This document shows positions 34,490-39,633 of a stretch of DNA of 39,633 nt, piece by piece (positions within the stretch are counted from its first letter, which is position 1; every line of letters starts with the position of its first letter). Below the pieces are notes generated by a model. The model ran no database searches, was not told the origin of the DNA, and saw only the letters and a program-made list of their open reading frames with translations. The DNA comes from an uncultured Clostridia bacterium (GTDB taxonomy: Bacteria > Bacillota > Clostridia > Christensenellales > UBA1242): contig CALWKA010000012.1 in assembly GCA_944381155.1 (NCBI GenBank), forward strand, positions 1 through 39,633, read 5' to 3'. The position numbers were made by a program, and so were the translations under genes.

Positions 34490-35521
34490 TTAATTCTCCT
34501 TTGTTACAATAAATTTGTATAATTTTGCATCTTGTGTAATCTCTTCTAAAAATAGATTAAAGTTATTTAAAATATATCTAATAATTTTCATATTGATATA
34601 AAGTAGTATTAATTTTAAACAATCTTTATTGATAGCATTATACACATAACCACCATGCATTAAATCATTTCTATTTAAATTATTATTTTGATTTTTTGTG
34701 GAAAAATTGCATTGCTTGTAATATTTATTCATTTTATCCCACATATTTTCATAATACTCTATGTTTAACCGTTTAATAAAATCTGTTATTTTATTGGAGC
34801 GTTCTTTCCCACTTACAATGCCAGTAAATTCACTAGCCTTATAATGTTCATTTTCTAAAAGTGCAAACATTGTTCTAGCACACGAGTTGTATGACTTATT
34901 GATAAAACAATTGACCGCCTCTTTCAAATCATTAATTTTATCGCTTTGTAATTTTGTATCAAATGTTTTTAATTCAAATATTTCACTAAAAACATACCTA
35001 ATTAGATGACAATTGTCTTGGGTATAAAGCTCAATCAAATAATCTTCTAATTTATTATCTTCAATTTTTGTTATATGTTCATCTGGAAATTGATAATGGA
35101 ATATAAAATATCCTTTATCGGCTAAAAGATTCATCCTTTTATTGTATTCATTTGAAAATAAACTTTTTCTATCGTTATTAATGATTTCTATATATTTAAT
35201 GAGCTGTTGAAAATATTTGTATTTCATATCGTTTCGTAAATTTAATATTCTTTCAGATTCTTTGTATTCTGGATATTTATTAAATTCAGAAATAATACTA
35301 TTAAATTTATTTCTATCTGTAAAATAAATTTCACAAATCCTTGAAAAATTATCGTCAAGATTATCTGATATATTTTCGCCATATTTTTTTAAAATATCAG
35401 TATATGGGATTTTTTTAATTAGATTTTTATATTTTTCTGTCAAATCACTTAGTTGATTATCTAATTCAGCCAGCCTTCTTTCCTCATTTATTTGATTTAT
35501 TATTATTTCATTACAATCCAT
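34490..35521 (-). CDS. HEPN-type protein, candidate RNase of the element
   Basis: 343 residues; GGAG before the ATG. I do not recognise a named family. The N-terminus (to about 40) is a charged coiled coil and the rest is mainly alpha-helical. Near the C-terminus NRNDLMHGG holds R284 and H289, the R-x4-H motif of HEPN ribonuclease domains, with the polar N beside R that active members often have. An earlier helix (EAVNCFINKSYNSCARTMFA, near 201-220) fits the first part of such a domain. HEPN proteins are frequent toxins or abortive-infection effectors. It is co-transcribed with the recombinase and divergent from the methyltransferase operon. Function is an inference. Confidence 0.55.
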   Translation of the reverse strand: MDCNEIIINQINEERRLAELDNQLSDLTEKYKNLIKKIPYTDILKKYGENISDNLDDNFSRICEIYFTDRNKFNSIISEFNKYPEYKESERILNLRNDMKYKYFQQLIKYIEIINNDRKSLFSNEYNKRMNLLADKGYFIFHYQFPDEHITKIEDNKLEDYLIELYTQDNCHLIRYVFSEIFELKTFDTKLQSDKINDLKEAVNCFINKSYNSCARTMFALLENEHYKASEFTGIVSGKERSNKITDFIKRLNIEYYENMWDKMNKYYKQCNFSTKNQNNNLNRNDLMHGGYVYNAINKDCLKLILLYINMKIIRYILNNFNLFLEEITQDAKLYKFIVTKEN

Positions 35522-35538
35522 ACATTCTCCTTTCTTGC

Positions 35539-35610
35539 ATTATACCGCTATGAAAATATTTTTGCAATAATTTATTCGTATTCTCAAATATTTTGTTGCA
35601 AAAATAATAT
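35539..35610. promoter_or_regulatory. Divergent promoter region with TTGCAA inverted repeat
   Basis: Leftward: TTGCAA (35567-35562), 17-nt spacer, TATAAT (35544-35539), for the HEPN-recombinase unit. Rightward: TTGCAA (35596-35601) is a possible -35 for the regulator operon. The two boxes lie in 9-bp arms TTTTTGCAA (35559-35567) and TTGCAAAAA (35596-35604), an inverted repeat 28 bp apart. A regulator bound there would cover both -35 regions. Confidence 0.5.
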
Positions 35611-35654
35611 AAATATAGTAAACTTATATCATAAATTTATTAGAGGTTATTACT

Positions 35655-35864
35655 ATGAGTATTTCGTACAAAAAACTTTGGAAACTACTAATTGATAAAG
35701 ATATGACAAAAACTCAATTAAGAGAAAAAGCAGATATAGCAACATCCACACTTGCAAAATTAAGCAAAGATGAACAAGTAAGTATGGATGTACTTTTGCG
35801 TATTTGTAAAACTCTTGATTGTGGATTAGATGATATTGTTGAAATTTCTAAGGAGGTAAGATAA
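35655..35864 (+). CDS. Xre-family HTH regulator
   Basis: 69 residues, GAGG before the ATG. Nearly the whole protein is a Cro/C1-type helix-turn-helix: SYKKLWKLLIDKDMTKTQL, then LREKADIATSTLAKLSKDEQ with the recognition helix, and VSMDVLLRICKTLDCGLDDI. Small proteins of this kind often precede restriction-modification genes and time their expression, or repress their own operon. The stop overlaps the next ATG by one base (TAATG), and the ribosome site of the methyltransferase is in its last codons. Confidence 0.85.
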   Translation: MSISYKKLWKLLIDKDMTKTQLREKADIATSTLAKLSKDEQVSMDVLLRICKTLDCGLDDIVEISKEVR

Positions 35865-36901
35865 TGAATTATATAGGTTCAAAATTTACTTTGTTAGATT
35901 TTCTTAACAATTCAATAGATAGCGTGTTAAAAAGTGAAAAAGAGACCAAATCAAAAAATGAGATGGTATTCGCAGATTTGTTCGCGGGAACAGGTTGTGT
36001 TGGCGGTTATTTTAAATCACAAGGATACTCTATAATTGCAAATGATATTCAATATTATAGCTATGTTATTACAAAACATATGATTGAAAATAATGGTAAT
36101 CTTGACAAAGAAAGAATGTCAGGGTTAATAGAAAAATTAAATTCTTTAAATGGTGTCGAAGGTTTTATTTACAAAAACTACTCTTATGGAGGAACAGAAG
36201 GTCAGGAATTTAGAAGAATGTATTTTTCTGATTATAATGCAAAAAAATGTGATGCTATAAGAAAACAAATCGAAGACTGGCTAAATGAAAACTACATTAA
36301 CCAAAATGAATACTATTTTTTGCTTGGTTCTCTTATTAATTCAATTGATAAATTTGCTAATACTGCTTCAGTTTATGGTGCATATTTAAAACAATTAAAA
36401 AAATCCGCACAAAAAAATATGGAACTAATTCCATTGCCATACACTATCGGCCATGTGGACTGCAAAGTTTACAATGAAGATGTCAATGATTTAATTACAA
36501 AAATTAAAGGCGATATCTTATATCTTGACCCACCTTATAACGAAAGACAGTATTGTTCAAACTATCATATATTAGAAACTATAGCTAGAAATGACAACCC
36601 GAAAATTAAGGGAAAAACTGGATTAAGAGAATATTCATCTCAAAAAAGCGATTTTTGCATAAAAAACAAAGTCGCTATTGCTTTTGAAAATTTAATAAAA
36701 AATGCTGATTTTAAATATATCTTTTTAAGTTATAATAATGAAGGTTTAATGAGTTTAGATACCATAAAAAACATTATGAGTAAATATGGTGAATACAAAG
36801 TGTTTACTCAAGAATATAGAAGATTTAAAGCAGATAGCAAAAGAAAAAATAAAGCAACAACAACAATTGAATATTTACATTGTTTGGTAAAAAGGAGTTA
36901 A
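35864..36901 (+). CDS. Adenine-specific DNA methyltransferase, D12/NlaIII-FokI-like
   Basis: 345 residues, with GGAGG before the ATG. It should transfer a methyl group from SAM to N6 of adenine in a specific site. It opens MNYIGSKFTLLDFL, as in D12-class enzymes; motif I is ADLFAGTGCVGGYF (37-50) and motif IV is LDPPYNERQYCSNYHILET (221-239). That long motif IV context recalls M.NlaIII and the FokI methyltransferase. The target recognition region lies between the two motifs. It protects host DNA against one or both nucleases that follow, in the same operon. The recognised sequence cannot be read from the protein. Confidence 0.88.
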   Translation: MNYIGSKFTLLDFLNNSIDSVLKSEKETKSKNEMVFADLFAGTGCVGGYFKSQGYSIIANDIQYYSYVITKHMIENNGNLDKERMSGLIEKLNSLNGVEGFIYKNYSYGGTEGQEFRRMYFSDYNAKKCDAIRKQIEDWLNENYINQNEYYFLLGSLINSIDKFANTASVYGAYLKQLKKSAQKNMELIPLPYTIGHVDCKVYNEDVNDLITKIKGDILYLDPPYNERQYCSNYHILETIARNDNPKIKGKTGLREYSSQKSDFCIKNKVAIAFENLIKNADFKYIFLSYNNEGLMSLDTIKNIMSKYGEYKVFTQEYRRFKADSKRKNKATTTIEYLHCLVKRS

Positions 36902-36902
36902 T

Positions 36903-38048
36903 ATGGCTCACGTATTTATAGTTAATAACCAAACCTTTAATACCCACTTAAAATATTTATTTGCGGGTACAGGGAATGATAAAAAAACAGATTTGTTTTA
37001 TGTTACTGAAACAGATAAATTTAACTCAGATAAGGGCTATGAACAAAAAGACACTTATACAGATGGAAATAGTTATGCCATGCTAGCTGATATTAATAGA
37101 GTACGAATTGGCGACGATGTTCTATTTTATAACTGTAGTACACATAAATTCTATGGAATATTTGAAATAGCGAGCAAACCATTTTTTGAAGATGTTAAAG
37201 ACAATTGTTTATTTGATGAACTTGGAAAAAATTTGACATTTCGAGTTTTACTTAAACCCAAAGAAGTTTTTTCAAAAGGATTATTAGAAACCGATGCACT
37301 TGATTCAATTAAAGATATTGATAAACCTTATGAATTGTGTTGGAGTTTAATATATCGAAAATTATTGGGTGAAAGAGGTTGTGCTTATATTACACCTTAT
37401 GAACTTGACAAATTAAGAAATCTATTATTAAAAAACAATAACAATCTAACCTGTTTTAATTCGCTTTCTTTTGATGAAACATCAGAAGAAATTGTTTCAA
37501 GTAATTTACAACAAGTAACATATAATTCCAATAATATATCCCCTGACATTTTCTCGAGAATTAAAGCTAGAAAAAATAGAAAATTTTCTTTTGAGTCTCA
37601 TTTACAGGCGTATCTGTTGTCAAATATCGAAAATCTAGATATCCTACCTATTTCTCCAACGACAGTACCTATAAGTTGGATTGGCAATGAAGTTTATTGT
37701 AGTATGGGCGGAAAACGAATAGATTTACTAATAATACAAGAAAATCAAACAGATGTTTATATGAATATAATTGAGCTTAAAGACGAACCTTGCAAAGTAG
37801 ATATTTTTGAACAATTAGATTACTATATTAAGTGGTGTTCAGAATTTATTGCTCCAAACTATAAAAATAAAAAAATTCATATTTTTGGTATTGGATTTGG
37901 ATTAAAATATAACAGAAAAACAAAGTCATATAAAGATTTAGTGTCAACTTTGCAAATAAAGAACAATTCATTATGCGAAAAATATTATATAAAAGAATAT
38001 GTACTAGATATGAACAATAATTTATTAATTATAAACGATATAATTTAA
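36903..38048 (+). CDS. EVE-like domain fused to PD-(D/E)XK nuclease
   Basis: 381 residues, GGAG before the ATG, one base after the methyltransferase stop. The N-terminal ~160 residues look like an EVE/PUA-type domain: MAHVFIVNNQTF, then RIGDDVLFYNCSTHKFYGIF (67-86) and FEIASKPFFED. Such domains flip and read modified bases. The C-terminal part has a PD-(D/E)XK nuclease of NucS/DUF91 look: FESHLQAYL (E231), GGKRIDLLI (D274) and NIIELKDE (E291, K293), then IFEQLDYYIKW. It may be a restriction enzyme with an EVE reader, either cutting unmodified sites as partner of the methyltransferase or cutting modified DNA. The nuclease call is firmer than the EVE call. Confidence 0.65.
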   Translation: MAHVFIVNNQTFNTHLKYLFAGTGNDKKTDLFYVTETDKFNSDKGYEQKDTYTDGNSYAMLADINRVRIGDDVLFYNCSTHKFYGIFEIASKPFFEDVKDNCLFDELGKNLTFRVLLKPKEVFSKGLLETDALDSIKDIDKPYELCWSLIYRKLLGERGCAYITPYELDKLRNLLLKNNNNLTCFNSLSFDETSEEIVSSNLQQVTYNSNNISPDIFSRIKARKNRKFSFESHLQAYLLSNIENLDILPISPTTVPISWIGNEVYCSMGGKRIDLLIIQENQTDVYMNIIELKDEPCKVDIFEQLDYYIKWCSEFIAPNYKNKKIHIFGIGFGLKYNRKTKSYKDLVSTLQIKNNSLCEKYYIKEYVLDMNNNLLIINDII

Positions 38049-38061
38049 AGGAGTGCAACTA

Positions 38062-38733
38062 ATGAAAAATCCATTTAAAGAAGGTAGCACACAACATCAC
38101 GATTTTGAATTAATGAGTGATTTGCAATGGCATTGTACGAAATGTGAACTAAAAAGCGGTCAAGCAAAAACTTGGCAAGTTTGGAGACAAGAAAAAGGAA
38201 TTCAATTGGCACAAGATGAACAAGGTCATTGGTATAAAACAATGTTTTGTGGACACTGTGGATTTAACACAATCCATAGAAAATTGCTTTCAACCGAGAT
38301 TTTAGATACAGGTTTAAAAGCAAGGACATCTATTCCAAAAGCCTTGGCTGATAGGGTTAAAAAAGTATATGATTGTGTTGATGAATATAGTCTAAGAACT
38401 GAACCTGCAAATAAACTTGAAATTGACCATAGAATTCCACAAGTACGATGGGATAAAAATGAAGATGTTAATTCTGCCAATATGACAGAAGAACAAATTC
38501 AATGTAAATTTATGCTATTAACAAGAGAGAATAATTTACTAAAATCAAGAATTTGCGAAAATTGTGTTAAAACAGGTTGTCGTGGCAAAGGATATAAAGT
38601 TATTGAGTATTGGTATGATGGTAATGAAAAATATGATCCTAATTTAGGTTGTAAAGGTTGTTTTTGGTATAATCCAACAGAATGGAGATTTAGATTAAAT
38701 AAGGAACTTAAGAATAAAAATGAAGATAAATGA
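38062..38733 (+). CDS. HNH endonuclease, likely type II restriction enzyme
   Basis: 223 residues from ATG at 38062. An in-frame GTG at 38053 overlaps the AAAGGAG ribosome site and is rejected. Zinc-binding pairs are WHCTKC (C25, C28) and FCGHCGF (C63, C66). The HNH core is KLEIDHRIPQVRW with D122 and H123, followed by a helix with NNLLKSR and CENCVKTGC (C165, C168, C173), then CKGC (C197, C200). Similar layouts occur in HNH-type restriction enzymes. It lies between the EVE nuclease and the second methyltransferase, overlapping the latter by 14 nt. Confidence 0.8.
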   Translation: MKNPFKEGSTQHHDFELMSDLQWHCTKCELKSGQAKTWQVWRQEKGIQLAQDEQGHWYKTMFCGHCGFNTIHRKLLSTEILDTGLKARTSIPKALADRVKKVYDCVDEYSLRTEPANKLEIDHRIPQVRWDKNEDVNSANMTEEQIQCKFMLLTRENNLLKSRICENCVKTGCRGKGYKVIEYWYDGNEKYDPNLGCKGCFWYNPTEWRFRLNKELKNKNEDK

Positions 38734-39496
38734 TTTAGATTTAACTGATTGGAAAAACCTAGATATAAATGTGGATTCTTTATGGATGATTGATAAGCGT
38801 GATAATTCGGGAGTACACTCAGCAAGTTATCATGGCAATTTCGTTCCACAAATACCTAATCAACTTTTAAGAAGATTTACAAAGCAAGGCGATTTTGTTT
38901 TAGATCCATTTCTTGGCGGTGGAACAACTTTAATTGAATGTCAAAGATTAAAAAGAAATGGAATTGGTATTGAATTACAAGAAGATGTTGCAAAAAATTC
39001 TAAGCATTTAATTAATCAAGAACAAAACAATGGAACAATTACAGACATATACGTTGGTGATAGTTCAAATTTTGATTATAGTAAATTTTTAGAAAAATAT
39101 AATATCAAAGGCGTTCAGTTTATACTCTACCACCCACCATATTGGGATATTATAAAATTCAGCGAAAATGAAAAAGATCTTTCAAATACGAAATCATTAG
39201 ATGAATTCTTAAATAAACTTGAAAAAGTAATAGTTGATAGTACAAAAATTCTTGAGAAAGGAAGATATTGTGCTATTGTGATTGGCGATATGTATAAAGA
39301 TAGTCAAGTCATACCACTTGGATTTTATTGTATGCAATTGTTTATGAAGAATAAGTTAAAACTAAAAGCAATACTTGTTAAAAATTTTAATGAGACGAAA
39401 GGAAAACAAAATCAACAAGCTCTTTGGCATTATAGAGCATTAAAAAACAACTTGTATTTGTTTAAACACGAATATATATTTGTATTTAAGAAATAG
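38720..39496 (+). CDS. Second site-specific DNA methyltransferase (N6-A or N4-C)
   Basis: 258 residues. Motifs X and I are joined, FVPQIPNQLLRRFT then DFVLDPFLGGGTTLIEC (58-74), as in the amino-methyltransferase family. Motif IV comes later as YHPPYWDI (137-144), with His where Asp, Asn or Ser is usual. The order I before IV is permuted relative to beta-class enzymes of this family. It probably methylates the site cut by the HNH enzyme, or one strand of an asymmetric site. Translation is coupled to the HNH gene by overlap. Whether the base is adenine or cytosine is not decided. Confidence 0.8.
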   Translation: MKINDLDLTDWKNLDINVDSLWMIDKRDNSGVHSASYHGNFVPQIPNQLLRRFTKQGDFVLDPFLGGGTTLIECQRLKRNGIGIELQEDVAKNSKHLINQEQNNGTITDIYVGDSSNFDYSKFLEKYNIKGVQFILYHPPYWDIIKFSENEKDLSNTKSLDEFLNKLEKVIVDSTKILEKGRYCAIVIGDMYKDSQVIPLGFYCMQLFMKNKLKLKAILVKNFNETKGKQNQQALWHYRALKNNLYLFKHEYIFVFKK

Positions 39497-39633
39497 TTTT
39501 GCAAAAATTAGTCTTAACTTGGTAAAAATAACTTAAATTAACATTAAAAAATATCGAGCAGGATAAGGAAATAGACTCAAAATCGTTTTTTAGGTGTGAA
39601 GAAGCCTTATATAATAAGCCTTTCTGATGATTC
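39497..39633. other. AT-rich stretch after the last methyltransferase
   Basis: No gene and no tRNA-Ser 3'-end copy is visible. The words TAGTCTTAA (here and at 32759-32767) are shared with the region left of tRNA-Ser, but the match is too short to call an element end. Confidence 0.4.

Larger units (their letters stand above)
32930..39633. mobile_element. Integrated element at tRNA-Ser with restriction-modification cargo; right end outside window
   Basis: A large serine recombinase lies directly 3' of an intact tRNA-Ser and reads into it, the usual picture of integration at a tRNA 3' end. Cargo genes are a HEPN-type protein, an Xre-type regulator, two methyltransferases and two nucleases, none of them core functions. 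No second copy of the tRNA 3' end is found up to 39633, so the right border is beyond the window. The left limit is given inside the tRNA because the exact crossover is unknown. Confidence 0.7.

Noticed and set aside
38053-38061. GTG start for the HNH gene
   Set aside because: The GTG overlaps the AAAGGAG ribosome site that serves the ATG at 38062.
38499-38849. Minus-strand 116-codon frame over the end of the HNH gene and start of the second methyltransferase
   Set aside because: Antisense shadow of two overlapping genes with clear motifs; no ribosome site.
39497-39633. Right attachment site of the element
   Set aside because: No copy of the tRNA-Ser 3' end is present; only a 9-base word is shared with the left flank.

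Overview
The window is AT-rich chromosomal DNA from a bacterium of Bacillota type, probably an uncultured anaerobic Clostridia-like lineage. The evidence is the gene set: a SigH-type sigma factor next to mini-RNase III and RlmB, an AddAB-type nuclease pair, a dnaX-ybaB-recR run, a SecA with a zinc-binding tail, a lipoprotein with a Gram-positive style lipobox, Rho-independent terminators after many genes, and a giant InlB/Flg_new-repeat surface protein. I cannot name the genus.

Layout. 1-7.5 kb: a truncated lipoprotein gene, a decayed tRNA-Ile, and mostly single-gene units (uracil-DNA glycosylase family protein, small inorganic pyrophosphatase, MmcQ/YjbR protein, GT39-like membrane glycosyltransferase, small membrane protein, SpoU-type RNA methyltransferase, TIM-barrel sugar isomerase). 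7.9-10.6 kb: secA. 10.9-20.0 kb: one 9-kb gene for a 3027-residue repeat adhesin, convergent with secA, with a terminator hairpin behind each gene. 20.4-24.6 kb: a tight leftward operon mrnC-rlmB-sigH-dnaX-ybaB-recR, joining RNA maturation, a sigma factor, the replication clamp loader and recombinational repair. 24.7-32.4 kb: a small membrane protein, a 75-residue conserved-looking protein, addB-addA (double-strand break end processing) and a YjzC-like small protein.

32.5-39.6 kb is the accessory part. A consensus promoter with no ORF behind it, three 11-bp dyads spaced exactly 34 bp apart, and tRNA-Ser(GCT) lie at the left end of an integrated element. The large serine recombinase of the element runs antisense into the tRNA, and its stop codon overlaps the tRNA anticodon. 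Behind it are a HEPN-type candidate RNase, a divergently transcribed Xre-type regulator, an NlaIII/FokI-like adenine methyltransferase, a fusion of an EVE-like domain to a PD-(D/E)XK nuclease, an HNH endonuclease and a second methyltransferase. I read this as a mobile restriction-modification and defence island. Its right end is outside the window.

A second theme is translation start type. Four genes (UDG, GT39-like, mrnC, addB) have a -10 hexamer exactly 6 nt before the ATG and no Shine-Dalgarno sequence, which predicts leaderless mRNAs. Most other genes have clear GGAGG-like sites. All functions are assigned by reading motifs; no search was run.
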